Source of the DNA: Staphylococcus petrasii
GTDB taxonomy: Bacteria; Bacillota; Bacilli; Staphylococcales; Staphylococcaceae
DNA length: 54,778 bases
Direction of reading: 5' to 3'
NCBI RefSeq assembly: GCF_002902565.1
Contig: NZ_PPRC01000082.1
Coordinates: 1-54,778, forward strand
Position 1 is the first letter of the stretch. Every line of letters begins with the position of its first letter. The notes beneath the pieces are model-generated. The model was not told the origin of the DNA and did no database searches. It saw only the letters and a program-made list of their open reading frames with translations. Positions 1-8,607 of the stretch are shown piece after piece. The translations under genes and the position numbers were made by a program.

Positions 1-310
1 CTTAATATTCAGACAATTTTTTATTTAATAGAGAGTAACAATAATTGTTCATAATTAATTGGTTATAAAAATTTGCTTGTTTTTTTAAACAAAGTAATAA
101 ATAATCAAAATATTGTTTTATTAAGTACTTTTTCGTTTACTTCTTAATTTTATTTAGTTATAATTAACTAAATAATATAGCATTAAATTAATTTATCAAA
201 ATTTATTTAATCTAAATTATTAAAAGTATTTTAACGACTAAATGACGTTATATATAGATTTAACGGGCGCACTTATTATATAGAGGATATTAATTAGGGA
301 GGTTTCCAAT
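1..310 (+). promoter_or_regulatory. sarA upstream region
   Basis: This is about 310 bases of very AT-rich DNA without a convincing gene. In S. aureus the sarA leader carries three promoters (P1, P2 and the sigma-B dependent P3), so a multi-promoter region is expected here by homology. I could not place the individual promoters confidently. An interrupted palindrome, TTGTTT followed after T-rich DNA by AAACAA, lies near 74-94. The ribosome binding site GGGAGG is at 297-302, just before the sarA ATG. Confidence 0.5.
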
Positions 311-685
311 ATGGCTATTTCAAAAATAAATGATTGTTTTGAATTATTAGCGATGATTACTTACGCTGATAAATTAAAGAGTATTATTAAAAAAGAATTT
401 TCAATTAGTTTTGAAGAATTCGCAGTTTTAACTTATATCAGTCAAAGCAAAGAAGACGAGTATTATTTGAAAGATATTATTAATCACTTAAACTACAAAC
501 AACCACAAGTAGTTAAAGCTGTTAAAAACTTATCTCAAGAAGATTATTTCGATAAAAAACGTAACGAGCATGATGAAAGAACTGTTTTAATTCTTGTAAA
601 TGCGACTCAACGTAAAAAAATCGATGACTTATTAAACAAAGTAAACAATCGTATAGAAGAAGCTAACAAAGAAACAGATTTATAA
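311..685 (+). CDS. sarA: staphylococcal accessory regulator SarA
   Basis: SarA is the winged-helix DNA-binding protein that controls agr, exoprotein, adhesin and biofilm genes in staphylococci. The protein has 124 residues, the usual family length. It starts [13 protein letters not shown] with the conserved Cys9, a redox-sensitive position in S. aureus SarA. The recognition helix region ([14 protein letters not shown]) and the wing ([13 protein letters not shown]) are easy to see. The start is fixed by a strong GGGAGG site. The gene is monocistronic: a hairpin with a T-run follows within 30 bases and the next gene is on the other strand. Identification is near certain; its activity here is inferred from the family. 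Confidence 0.97.
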   Translation: MAISKINDCFELLAMITYADKLKSIIKKEFSISFEEFAVLTYISQSKEDEYYLKDIINHLNYKQPQVVKAVKNLSQEDYFDKKRNEHDERTVLILVNATQRKKIDDLLNKVNNRIEEANKETDL

Positions 686-710
686 TTTCTTGATGGCTTC
701 ATAAAGAATT

Positions 711-744
711 GTCCGCACAGTTTTCGACTATGTGGACTTTTTTT
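711..744 (+). terminator. sarA intrinsic terminator
   Basis: The arms GTCCGCACAG (711-720) and CTATGTGGAC (728-737) pair over 10 bp, with two G-U pairs, and are followed by seven T. The hairpin lies 26 bases after the sarA stop. Confidence 0.85.
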
Positions 745-790
745 ATGCGCAATTTTCTATATTTTTGCGTATTTGATTTCCTTTTCTACA

Positions 791-836
791 TAAAAAATAA
801 ACTATACTCAATGATGTCAGATTGGTATAGTTTATT
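791..836 (-). terminator. terminator of the alpha/beta hydrolase gene
   Basis: A perfect 12-bp stem, AATAAACTATAC (796-807) with GTATAGTTTATT (825-836), lies just past the minus-strand hydrolase stop. The minus-strand transcript runs into a U-rich tail. Confidence 0.8.
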
Positions 837-852
837 GAAATATTAATAAGTA

Positions 853-1662
853 TTAATCATTTTGTTGTGTAATATGTTCTACATTTTTCAAAAATTCTAA
901 ATAGATAGTGAGAAATTTATCTGCCTCTTCTACATAAGGCGCATGGCCTGATGATTCAAATAGAACCTTCTCAACGTGTTGGAAGCGCTCTTCTAATTTA
1001 TAATGTTCTTTATCATCAATGATTGGATCGTATCGACCATTGATAATAAGCGTTGGGACTCTAACAGAACGCGTGAACTCCCTGTTTGTGTTGACTGTAT
1101 CTAAAAGCGCTCGACTCGCTATTGCGCTATCTTCAGAACATGGTTTACTATATAAGCGTTGGCGTTGAAACCACTTCATTGCTTCTTTCTGTTCTTTATA
1201 AATATAAGGAAATAATAATAATAGCGCTTCAGATTTATTAAACCCGGCGATTTCATCTTGGTGCTCAATCATTAATTTCGTAAAACCATGAACGATATCT
1301 TCTGCTTTGGAAGAAATGATGGTTAAAGATAAAACTTTATCTTCATGTTTCTCAGTAAATTCTCTGGCAATAATGCCTCCCATATCATGTCCTAAAATAT
1401 GCGCATGTTGAACATTAAGTTTATTCATTAAAATATATAAATCTTTAACGTGATCCGTTAAATTATATGAATTCGGATGAGAAGATTTGCCATGACCTCT
1501 AACATCATAAGTAATCACTTTATATTGATCTTGCAGTTCCTGTTTTAATTTATGAAACGCAGCTGAATTACCATCTAAGCCATGAATTAATATAATGGGA
1601 AGACCTTGTCCTTCTTCTTGATAAGCTATCTTCGTTCGGTTTAACGTTTCGATCTTCTTCAT
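853..1662 (-). CDS. alpha/beta hydrolase with an Asp nucleophile
   Basis: This 269-residue protein has the alpha/beta-hydrolase fold. HGLDG near residue 28 suits the oxyanion region and DVRGHGKS follows near 53-60. The nucleophile elbow reads GHDMGG, with Asp93 in place of the usual Ser. The acid (Asp212 in GRYDP) and the base (His240 in SSGHAP) are present. An Asp-His-Asp triad is typical of epoxide hydrolases and haloalkane dehalogenases; the substrate here is unknown. I chose the ATG at 1662, after AAGGGAGGTGCCAAT, over an upstream in-frame start that lacks a good ribosome site. It is a single gene with its own terminator and is convergent with sarA. Fold certain, substrate unknown. Confidence 0.85.
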   Translation of the reverse strand: MKKIETLNRTKIAYQEEGQGLPIILIHGLDGNSAAFHKLKQELQDQYKVITYDVRGHGKSSHPNSYNLTDHVKDLYILMNKLNVQHAHILGHDMGGIIAREFTEKHEDKVLSLTIISSKAEDIVHGFTKLMIEHQDEIAGFNKSEALLLLFPYIYKEQKEAMKWFQRQRLYSKPCSEDSAIASRALLDTVNTNREFTRSVRVPTLIINGRYDPIIDDKEHYKLEERFQHVEKVLFESSGHAPYVEEADKFLTIYLEFLKNVEHITQQND

Positions 1663-1770
1663 ATTGGCACCTCCCTTAGTTGTTACTATACCCAATTCAA
1701 TAAATTTTACGCTATGAATGTAAATACTATTAATTCTTTTTTTATTTAATAATTTTGAAAATAAAATTCA

Positions 1771-1810
1771 AAAAAACTCAAGTGTTATCATACGTTAATA
1801 ACACTTGAGT
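1771..1810 (-). terminator. terminator of the membrane protein gene
   Basis: A perfect 13-bp stem pairs ACTCAAGTGTTAT (1776-1788) with ATAACACTTGAGT (1798-1810). On the minus strand it is followed by six T. It lies just downstream of the membrane protein stop. Confidence 0.85.
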
Positions 1811-1824
1811 AATAAATAATCTTA

Positions 1825-2541
1825 TTAAATTTTTGTTCTTGAGGACAGTCGCACAGTATAAAATACTACTAATACAACAATAAGTATCCAAATAATTAAT
1901 GAAGCTATTTGAGCTATTTCCGGTTTTGTCAAAACAGCATCTATTGTTTTTTGGCAAAGTAATAAACCAATGCCAGTGTATTCTATTTTTTTAATAAAGA
2001 GTCCAGTTAAGCTAAAAATAATACCGACAAAAAAGACAAATTGATGACTATAAATAGTGATGGGAACAATGCCCCAAGTGAAATTAAATGCACGCATAAT
2101 GATTAAAATCAAAGCAATCACTGCAATCACATATCCGATTATAATTTCAAATCGATTGCTATAAAGATATTTTTTCCTATCTATTCGAATATTGATAAAA
2201 ATAGTTATAGGCAGTATCACAATACAATAAAAGATTGAAATCGCTGTTGCTGCTTGGAATGGCACATATTGTTTATCATATAAATAAGAAATTAAGATGA
2301 AATTCATAATAAAAAAGATGACTGGATTCAATTGTAACCCAAAGAGGTTACGTTGAATGATTAAAATAATTTGTGCTGGTGATTTACCTCTATATTCCAA
2401 ATAATCTTGATCTTTTGTTTCAGATTTTTTTAAATCTGTACGCAAATTTTCTTTTATGTCATCAATTAAATTGGGCGCCATACCTTTATGACTAAAATAA
2501 TCGTTAATATTTTCAAGTAACACTTTATCGTTAGTTCTCAT
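1825..2541 (-). CDS. multi-pass membrane protein of unknown function
   Basis: This 238-residue protein has a soluble, charged N-terminal part of about 65 residues. About six hydrophobic segments follow (near 73-87, 95-117, 133-150, 154-175, 180-195 and 212-231), ending in a short basic tail (VRLSSRTKI). The N-terminal half resembles the small helical domains found ahead of transmembrane regions in other Firmicute membrane proteins. I do not recognise a catalytic motif and assign no function. The start follows AAAGGAGTAACTC. The gene stands alone, with a terminator after it and about 300 bases to the next gene upstream. Confidence 0.75.
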   Translation of the reverse strand: MRTNDKVLLENINDYFSHKGMAPNLIDDIKENLRTDLKKSETKDQDYLEYRGKSPAQIILIIQRNLFGLQLNPVIFFIMNFILISYLYDKQYVPFQAATAISIFYCIVILPITIFINIRIDRKKYLYSNRFEIIIGYVIAVIALILIIMRAFNFTWGIVPITIYSHQFVFFVGIIFSLTGLFIKKIEYTGIGLLLCQKTIDAVLTKPEIAQIASLIIWILIVVLVVFYTVRLSSRTKI

Positions 2542-2737
2542 GAGTTACTCCTTTGTTAGACTGCTAGTAATTTTCTTACTGAATAAGAAATAAGATTCAA
2601 CTTTCTCTATCTCAATCATAATTGAATGATTCAATTAGAAATTTTATCATACATTTGTGCAATTTTCTTGTATATATCAAGTCCATTTAGATGTGACTCC
2701 AGGAAATATCGCTTACAAGACGAATACTATTTATATA

Positions 2738-2782
2738 TAAAAAGCGACAATTCCTACATTATTCAATAGAAATTGTCGCTTT
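2738..2782 (-). terminator. terminator of the secreted protein gene
   Basis: The arms AAAGCGACAATT (2741-2752) and AATTGTCGCTTT (2771-2782) form a perfect 12-bp stem. The minus-strand transcript leaves it into U-rich sequence. Confidence 0.8.
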
Positions 2783-2841
2783 ACTTTATTACAAATATTT
2801 AACTCTTAAGTGTTCCTTATAAATATTTAGAGTGCTTTTTA

Positions 2842-3348
2842 TTATTGAGTAACATCAATACGGTATAATTTTAAGACTTTATCTTTTGGACCGTTCGAAC
2901 CGAATTGATAGCTTGTATTACCTTTTTGAATGTAACCGAAGTTACCACTTACTTTGTTATATTGAGCGCGTGTAATCGCATTTTGACCAACACTTTGTTT
3001 AACTTGATTATAAGTTGGGCCATTTGCTGCGTTATAAGTCATAGAAATTCTTGTTACGTAGCCTTGGTTTTGTTTACCTTTAGCTGTTACTACAATTAAA
3101 CCTTTAGCAGTACGATATTCGTAATAGCCTTCGTTAGTGTTTGGATTTTTAGAATAGATCGGAGTGCCATATTTATTATTTACATTTTTAATTGATTCAC
3201 CAAGTGTAATATTCTCTAATGTTTTTTGTCCTTGAGTTAATTGTTGAACTGTTTGAATTGAATTTCCGCTAGCTGCTTCAGCATGGTTAACGCCTACTCC
3301 TGTCATTACTAGTCCTGAAACTAAAAATGCTGCTACTAATTTTTTCAT
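2842..3348 (-). CDS. secreted protein, SA0570-like
   Basis: This small exported protein has a clear signal peptide: MKKLVAAFLVSGLVMTGVG, cleaved after about NHAEA. The mature part of about 140 residues is rich in Asn, Gln, Tyr and Thr and has no cysteine. It contains LTQGQKTLENITLG, then KYGTPIYSKNPNTNEGYYEY and GNFGYIQKGNTSYQFG, which looks like an all-beta extracellular domain. From memory it resembles the S. aureus exoprotein SA0570, encoded at the same place relative to sarA; the function is unknown. AAAGGAG sits 11 bases before this ATG. A GTG six bases upstream (3354) is an alternative start that would add two residues. Confidence 0.75.
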   Translation of the reverse strand: MKKLVAAFLVSGLVMTGVGVNHAEAASGNSIQTVQQLTQGQKTLENITLGESIKNVNNKYGTPIYSKNPNTNEGYYEYRTAKGLIVVTAKGKQNQGYVTRISMTYNAANGPTYNQVKQSVGQNAITRAQYNKVSGNFGYIQKGNTSYQFGSNGPKDKVLKLYRIDVTQ

Positions 3349-3502
3349 AAGCACTCTCTCTCCTTTATCTCATTCTTCTCTTGTGCTTACTCATAGTATA
3401 CCCCAATTATTACTAAAATAACACCTTTATTACAGATTTATTACAAATTTTTTCAATTTCTGTAACAACTAAATTTTTAGACTATATAAATCATCAAATT
3501 TT

Positions 3503-4297
3503 TTAGCGTTCAGGCATATTTTCCTTAATAAATGGTACGACATCTTCAACAAATTTTTCTTGTTCTTCTTCAAAAGGATATAAACTTGATTCGGTAAATA
3601 CATCAAAACGTGCATTACCAATTAAGTCTGCAACTTCTTTTGATTCAATCGTAGTCACACGTTCTCCATATTCACTTGCAACAATGAATGTCGGTTTCAT
3701 TACATGTTCAAATACTTCGCCAATGCCTTCTTGTTTGAAGACATCTTCAACCGCTTCCGTTTCTTCTTTAGTAGAAATTGCATTTGTATCTTCCACATGT
3801 TTTAAAAATTTATTAACTTTACGTGGTTTATAATATCTACGTTTTTCTAAGAATTTATCTTGTTTTTCGTCATCCCAGTTACGAATTTTATGTGCATATT
3901 TTCTAAATAAGCGCTCTTCTGGTAACTCTCCATCAATTGAAGTTGGTGTCACTAACACTAATGAAGAAACGTAATCTTTGTAACGATTTGCTAAGTCAGC
4001 CACAATATTAGCACCCATTTCATGTCCGATAAATGCTGCCTCATCTATATATAAATAATCTAATAATAGAATAATATCATCTGCAAATTCATTAAATTTG
4101 ATTTGTCTAGGCTTGTCTGAATACCCATGACCTCTTAAATCCAATAATACTACTTGGAATGATTTTGCCAGTTCTTTTGCTACATTTTGAAAAATTGAAG
4201 CATTCTCATATGCAGTATGTACTAATACTACCGGGTAGCCTTCTCCCATCGTATTATAATTTAGAGAAAGTCCTCCTCTTCTAGTAAATAAATCCAT
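3503..4297 (-). CDS. alpha/beta hydrolase-like protein lacking the triad
   Basis: The 264-residue protein keeps the alpha/beta-hydrolase framework (VVLVHTAYENAS near residues 23-34, LLDLRGHGYSDKP near 51-63). The nucleophile elbow reads GHEMGA, with Glu93 where Ser or Asp is expected. The C-terminal stretch ESSLYPFEEE has no His where SSGH is normal, and VASEYGE has no clear acid. It may therefore be non-enzymatic or use unusual chemistry. The gene starts just after the HAD gene stop, so the two are translated from one message, with GGAG ahead of the ATG. It is a distant paralogue of the Asp-nucleophile hydrolase next to sarA. Confidence 0.8.
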   Translation of the reverse strand: MDLFTRRGGLSLNYNTMGEGYPVVLVHTAYENASIFQNVAKELAKSFQVVLLDLRGHGYSDKPRQIKFNEFADDIILLLDYLYIDEAAFIGHEMGANIVADLANRYKDYVSSLVLVTPTSIDGELPEERLFRKYAHKIRNWDDEKQDKFLEKRRYYKPRKVNKFLKHVEDTNAISTKEETEAVEDVFKQEGIGEVFEHVMKPTFIVASEYGERVTTIESKEVADLIGNARFDVFTESSLYPFEEEQEKFVEDVVPFIKENMPER

Positions 4298-4298
4298 C

Positions 4299-5009
4299 TT
4301 AGTTATCTCCTTTCTGTGTTATATCAATCGGTAAGATAGATAATAATTCTTCAACTGTTGTAATAATGTAATCTACCTCTTCTTCAAGAGGTTCTAAATC
4401 ATCATCGTCATGTTTAAACCATACACTTACCATACCCATTGCGCGGGCTGGTGCAACATCATTTAACGCATCATCGCCAACATACATAATTTCTTCTGGT
4501 AAAACGTCTAATTGATCAATCATGTCTTCGAAAATACGCGGATGGGGCTTGCGATATCCTACTGTTTCGGAAGTAGATAAATAATTAATCACGTGTCCTA
4601 TACCTAAAGAGTGTAAGCGAAATTGCTTAATTTTCGATTTCCCGTTTGCGATGACACCTAAAAGATAGTTACTTTCAGATAGCTTTTCCAACGTATAAAG
4701 TGTGTCATAGTATGGAAAGACATAACGGTAAAAATGCATTTCGAAATCGTGAAACAAATCTTTCCAAGTTAATCTATCTATGTGAAATTGTTTAATAATC
4801 GCCTTGTATAAATCAGGTTTATCGTTGTCTTCATCATCATCTAATTCGATAAATTTCTTTTTAAAATCAGCTAATTGAACATGCACAAAATAATCGTGAA
4901 AACGCTCATACTGCTCTTCAATAAATTTGTCTCTAGACTTTGTTCTATCTAATAAAGTACCTTCTAAGTCAAAGACAATCGCTTTTATATGACTTAAGTC
5001 CATTCTCAT
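4299..5009 (-). CDS. HAD-superfamily hydrolase
   Basis: This 236-residue HAD-type phosphohydrolase would remove phosphate from a small metabolite in the cytoplasm. The four HAD motifs are visible: FDLEGTLLD near residues 13-21 (motif I; the second Asp of DxD is replaced by Glu, as DLEGT), GVIANGKSK near 117-125 (motif II), Lys in YRKPHPRIF near 152-160 (motif III) and YVGDDALNDV near 176-185 (motif IV). The helical cap lies between motifs I and II. Glu at the second motif-I position departs from the DxD of phosphatases and could lower activity or change specificity. The gene is the first of a pair with the downstream hydrolase-like gene. Substrate unknown. Confidence 0.85.
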   Translation of the reverse strand: MRMDLSHIKAIVFDLEGTLLDRTKSRDKFIEEQYERFHDYFVHVQLADFKKKFIELDDDEDNDKPDLYKAIIKQFHIDRLTWKDLFHDFEMHFYRYVFPYYDTLYTLEKLSESNYLLGVIANGKSKIKQFRLHSLGIGHVINYLSTSETVGYRKPHPRIFEDMIDQLDVLPEEIMYVGDDALNDVAPARAMGMVSVWFKHDDDDLEPLEEEVDYIITTVEELLSILPIDITQKGDN

Positions 5010-5057
5010 TTTCCCTCTTCACTATAATAGTATTCTTATTTTAGCAAATCGCGTCAG

Positions 5058-6014
5058 CTAACGTAATAGTTTGGACTGGGAAATTAAAATATAGAATAAA
5101 GCTGGTATTCCGATTAAAGCTAAAACAATACTTGCCGGAATTTGTATAGGATTAATAATAATACTCCCTATCCAATCAGCAAATAACATCATTGTCGCCC
5201 CAATCAAAATATTAAGAACCATTTGCGCCCCTATGGTATAACGCCAATAGTATCGGCGTATAAGTTGAGGTATAACCATACCTATGAACCCAATTACACC
5301 GACATACGCGACAGCAATAGCAGTCATAATTGAAGCCAATGTAAGTACGATAAATGTCACACGCTGAACATTTAACCCAAGAGATTGGCTCTTCAACTCG
5401 CCTAGTTGTAGCAACTTAATGGATGGTATCATGCCGAATAATATAGCTACGCTAGGTATCGCCACAGCACAAATATATATCATCTCTTTCGTTTCAGCTA
5501 CCGCGAAACTTCCAAAGAAATAATTAGCAATTTGATTCATCTGACTAGGTTTAATTAACACTAGTATATATAACAACGCATTAAATAACGCTCCAATCAT
5601 TAACCCAGTCACAATTAATATTTTAACGGGATAACCTTTAGAAACCATAGTCGCAATGGTTAAAACGATGATTAACGTCAAGATACTAAAGCCTATTGAA
5701 AAAATAGGGATCCAAATAAAGGAAAGCCCTAAAAATAGCGCTAAGCCTGAGCCGAATGTCGCGCCACTAGCTAGTCCAAGGGTAAAGCTATCAGCAAGAG
5801 GATTATTCAATACAGTTTGAAACATTTGCCCTGCTAACGTTAAAATAGCCCCGGTAATAAGCGCCTCAAGTGTTCTTGGAATTCTCACTTTATAAAGAAT
5901 GGTTTGATTAAATGAATCATTTAACGATCCTAATTCCCAACATAAACTTAAACTCGTTATGACACATAAACACACAATCCAAATCATAAATGTAACGTAA
6001 ATTTTCTTTGTCAT
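5058..6014 (-). CDS. FecCD-type iron-complex ABC transporter permease
   Basis: This 318-residue integral membrane protein is of the FecCD/BtuC permease family, which carries ferric siderophores, heme or cobalamin across the membrane with a binding lipoprotein and an ATPase. Family signatures are RIPRTLEALITGAILTLAG, GATFGSGLALFLG and YVGVIGFIGMVIPQLIRR, the last being near the ATPase coupling loop. About nine or ten transmembrane segments are seen. The start is the ATG after AGTGGAGATT. The binding lipoprotein gene lies just upstream on the same strand, but no ATPase gene is present in the window, so it must be supplied from elsewhere. The cargo cannot be read from the sequence. Confidence 0.9.
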   Translation of the reverse strand: MTKKIYVTFMIWIVCLCVITSLSLCWELGSLNDSFNQTILYKVRIPRTLEALITGAILTLAGQMFQTVLNNPLADSFTLGLASGATFGSGLALFLGLSFIWIPIFSIGFSILTLIIVLTIATMVSKGYPVKILIVTGLMIGALFNALLYILVLIKPSQMNQIANYFFGSFAVAETKEMIYICAVAIPSVAILFGMIPSIKLLQLGELKSQSLGLNVQRVTFIVLTLASIMTAIAVAYVGVIGFIGMVIPQLIRRYYWRYTIGAQMVLNILIGATMMLFADWIGSIIINPIQIPASIVLALIGIPALFYILISQSKLLR

Positions 6015-6064
6015 AATCTCCACTCTGTCATATGTTTAATATATTGCTCATTATAACTAATATT

Positions 6065-6106
6065 TAAAAAGCGGTGTAGCTCATCAATACATTGAACTAC
6101 ACCACT
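6065..6106 (-). terminator. hairpin between lipoprotein and permease genes
   Basis: The arms AGCGGTGTAG (6070-6079) and CTACACCACT (6097-6106) pair with one mismatch. On the minus strand a run of T follows. It would reduce read-through from the lipoprotein gene into the permease gene, giving more binding protein than permease. Confidence 0.7.
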
Positions 6107-6128
6107 TCAATACTTTAGTATTCAATAT

Positions 6129-7079
6129 TTAACGTTTATAAATGGCGTCTCTTAACTGTTTTAATCCTTCATCAATACGTGGACCTGGACGAGAAATTTC
6201 ATCGCCATTTACAGTTTCAACACGTTCATTTTTTATCGCATTAATTTGGCTGAAACCATCGCGTTGCTTAATAATTTTATAATAATCTGCTTTAGAAATA
6301 CCTTCTGTCGAAATTAAAATATCAGGATTTTTCTTAATGATACTTTCTTTATCTACAGCTTTCCAACCTTTAATATTTGAAAAGCTATTTTCAGCGCCTA
6401 ACTTTTCAAGCATATCATTAAAGAATGTATCTTTACCGGCTGTATAAATCTCAGGTTTAGAAGATACTTCCATAAAGACACTTTGTTTTTTATTATGTCT
6501 TGGAACTGACTTAATCACTTTATCGACATTTCGTTTTGTTTCATCTACTAAGTCATCGGCTTCTTTCTCACGACCAGTGACTTTACCAATTTGTTTAAAT
6601 GTATCATATGTTTGATCTAATGATTGCGCATCTTTAACGTAAACTACCTTCACACCACTGTTTGCTACACTATCTAGAATTTTTTTAGAAGAACCTTTTT
6701 GAGATTCATGGGCAAGAATTAAATCAGGTTTCGCTTTAAGTAACGCTTCTTTATTTAGGTTCATTGAATCAAACTGTTTTTTCCCTTTTTTAACGTCTTT
6801 AGGGTAATCATCTACAGTTGAAACCCCTACAATATTTTTTCCTAATCCTAGTTCATACAAAATTTCTGTGTTACTTGGCATTAAGGAAATGATGCGTTTA
6901 TATGATTTGTCATTTGCCTTATCATCTTTGGAAGATGTCTGTTCGGTTGTTTTATCTGATTGCTGATTTTGTTTATTTCCTTCTTTATGTTGATTGCTTT
7001 GACTACATGCTGCTAACACAAGTACTAATGCTAGAAGTATAAACCACACCTTACTATTCTTCATTGAAACATTAAACAT
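6129..7079 (-). CDS. iron-complex binding lipoprotein
   Basis: This is a cluster A-III periplasmic-binding-type lipoprotein (FecB/BtuF/FhuD family) of 316 residues. It would capture a metal chelate outside the cell and pass it to the FecCD permease encoded next to it. The signal peptide ends in LVLAAC, so Cys is lipidated. A Lys/Gln/Asn/Ser-rich linker follows, then the binding domain starting KRIISLMPSNTEILYELGLG, with the long central helix expected for the family. I moved the start to the ATG at 7079, next to AGGAAGGGA; the longer reading frame adds 17 atypical residues. The ligand is unknown. Iron (Fur) control is likely by family, but I could not point to a clear box. Confidence 0.9.
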   Translation of the reverse strand: MFNVSMKNSKVWFILLALVLVLAACSQSNQHKEGNKQNQQSDKTTEQTSSKDDKANDKSYKRIISLMPSNTEILYELGLGKNIVGVSTVDDYPKDVKKGKKQFDSMNLNKEALLKAKPDLILAHESQKGSSKKILDSVANSGVKVVYVKDAQSLDQTYDTFKQIGKVTGREKEADDLVDETKRNVDKVIKSVPRHNKKQSVFMEVSSKPEIYTAGKDTFFNDMLEKLGAENSFSNIKGWKAVDKESIIKKNPDILISTEGISKADYYKIIKQRDGFSQINAIKNERVETVNGDEISRPGPRIDEGLKQLRDAIYKR

Positions 7080-7209
7080 TCCCTTCCTATTTCTATGTAT
7101 ATATTTATCATACCAAATTATTTTTCTCATTAAATTAAATTTTTAATATTTTATTGTATATATTTATATTATTGTTTGTTTTACTTAATTTTCCTGAAAA
7201 GAAGGCAAA

Positions 7210-7252
7210 ATAAAGACACCGCTAACTTCTTAATGTAGAAATAGTCGGTGTC
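7210..7252 (-). terminator. terminator of the DUF805 gene
   Basis: The 7-bp stem GACACCG (7215-7221) with CGGTGTC (7246-7252) has a long loop. The minus-strand transcript continues into TTTATTTT. It lies 12 bases after the DUF805 stop. Confidence 0.65.
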
Positions 7253-7263
7253 ATTTCAATCAA

Positions 7264-7758
7264 TTATTCACCTTTAGGATTTGGACCGTATTTATTCATA
7301 CCTGGTCGACTATATGAAGCGCAATATACAACTGCAATAATTAGTAGTATTAATAAAGCAATCGAGATAGCCACAGATATAATACTTACGATGATGAGTC
7401 CCACCCCTGTATAGGAGCTGTCCAGAGAATAATCCACATAATCTTCAGTCAACATGCGTATGTTTTGTAACAACATAAAAATAAATAAAATGAGCGGAAT
7501 AGTCATCGTCCGACCAACGTCATGAAAACGACGCACTGACATCGTGAAGATTCCTATAAAAATCACTAAATCAATAATGTTATAAATCGTATCGAAAAAT
7601 GTTTCTGCCCCAAAACTCCAAGACAGTAAATCACAAATTAGACTTAAGACAATTAAAATTAGAGTGGTATCCAAAATCGCAAACCAATAATGGCGACGTC
7701 TTGTACGTCCATGAATGTTAAAATAATTCTTCCAAAATAATTGAAATGCTTCAACCAT
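7264..7758 (-). CDS. DUF805 family membrane protein
   Basis: This 164-residue inner-membrane protein belongs to the DUF805 family. The family hallmarks are an N-terminal FWKNYFNIHGRTRRRHYW, where the RxRRxxYW basic-aromatic motif precedes the first helix, and SVRRFHDVGRT, the RRxHDxGR motif after the third helix. Four hydrophobic segments are visible. No biochemical role is established for the family. The start follows AAGGAGATTAAGCG. It has its own terminator and is separate from the neighbouring MerR-type gene. Confidence 0.85.
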   Translation of the reverse strand: MVEAFQLFWKNYFNIHGRTRRRHYWFAILDTTLILIVLSLICDLLSWSFGAETFFDTIYNIIDLVIFIGIFTMSVRRFHDVGRTMTIPLILFIFMLLQNIRMLTEDYVDYSLDSSYTGVGLIIVSIISVAISIALLILLIIAVVYCASYSRPGMNKYGPNPKGE

Positions 7759-7828
7759 CGCTTAATCTCCTTTAAATATGTGTGTTGTTATTTTAATCAT
7801 TACACATTTTAGAAGTTAAGCAAATAGT

Positions 7829-8593
7829 TTATTGAAGATACGCTTGAATTGCATCTGCAATAAATTTATTTAGGTTATCATTGCGTCCTTTATTAATATT
7901 TTTCGCAAAGCGTTCATCATTTTCATAAGTGAGAGCCATATACTCTAAAAATTGATTATCTGCATTAGGTACTTGTATGCGTAAAATATCTTTTAATTCT
8001 TTAATATATTGATAGACCTGTTCGTCATTAGCTTGATGCCCATTGTCTAAGAAAGTATTCATTTCATCGAAGAATTGATTAAATTGATGGCTTATTTCTT
8101 TATCAGTGCGTTGTTTATCTGTTTTATTTAATGTATTACGCTGCTCTTTAAATGCTTGGTAATATTTCGTATCACCATATTTCATTTCTGCTTCTTTATC
8201 ATACTGTTGTTGAATATCATAATCATCAAATTTATCCATATTAATCTCCTCATTTTTATGGTTTTTGAGATGATGGTCTAGATAGTTAATCATTTGATTA
8301 AGTTGATCGCGTTTTTGTACAAGCTGACTAACGTTTTCTTCCAAAATTTTATTTTTTTCAGAAATACTTTTATCAAAATAGCTTTGAATGTCCTCAAGTG
8401 ATAAATTCAGTTGCCTTAAAAATAAAATGGTTTGAAGTTTGGCAATGTCTTGCGTCGAATAATATCGATAACCATTGTCTGTAACAAGACTTGGCAGAAG
8501 TAATTTTATTTCATGATAATAATGTAAAGTGCGTGTGCTGACATCTGTAATTTGGCTAATTTCTTTAGGGGTAAAATAATCTTTCTTCTTCAT
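7829..8593 (-). CDS. MerR-family regulator with a TipA-like sensor domain
   Basis: The N-terminal 75 residues are a MerR winged helix (FTPKEISQITDVSTRTLHYY, then NGYRYYSTQDIAKLQTILFL). A dimerising coiled coil (about 80-120) and a roughly 130-residue TipAS-like domain follow, with the typical AEMKYGDTKYYQ and a helical bundle to the end. TipA-type regulators bind cyclic or peptide-like drugs and activate their own promoter and resistance genes. The ligand here is not known. An inverted repeat, ACCTTAACGTT / AACGTTAAGGT, lies just upstream and is a candidate operator. No transporter gene is adjacent, so its targets may lie elsewhere or it may act mainly on itself. Confidence 0.88.
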   Translation of the reverse strand: MKKKDYFTPKEISQITDVSTRTLHYYHEIKLLLPSLVTDNGYRYYSTQDIAKLQTILFLRQLNLSLEDIQSYFDKSISEKNKILEENVSQLVQKRDQLNQMINYLDHHLKNHKNEEINMDKFDDYDIQQQYDKEAEMKYGDTKYYQAFKEQRNTLNKTDKQRTDKEISHQFNQFFDEMNTFLDNGHQANDEQVYQYIKELKDILRIQVPNADNQFLEYMALTYENDERFAKNINKGRNDNLNKFIADAIQAYLQ

Positions 8594-8607
8594 TTGTTGT
8601 TATACCA

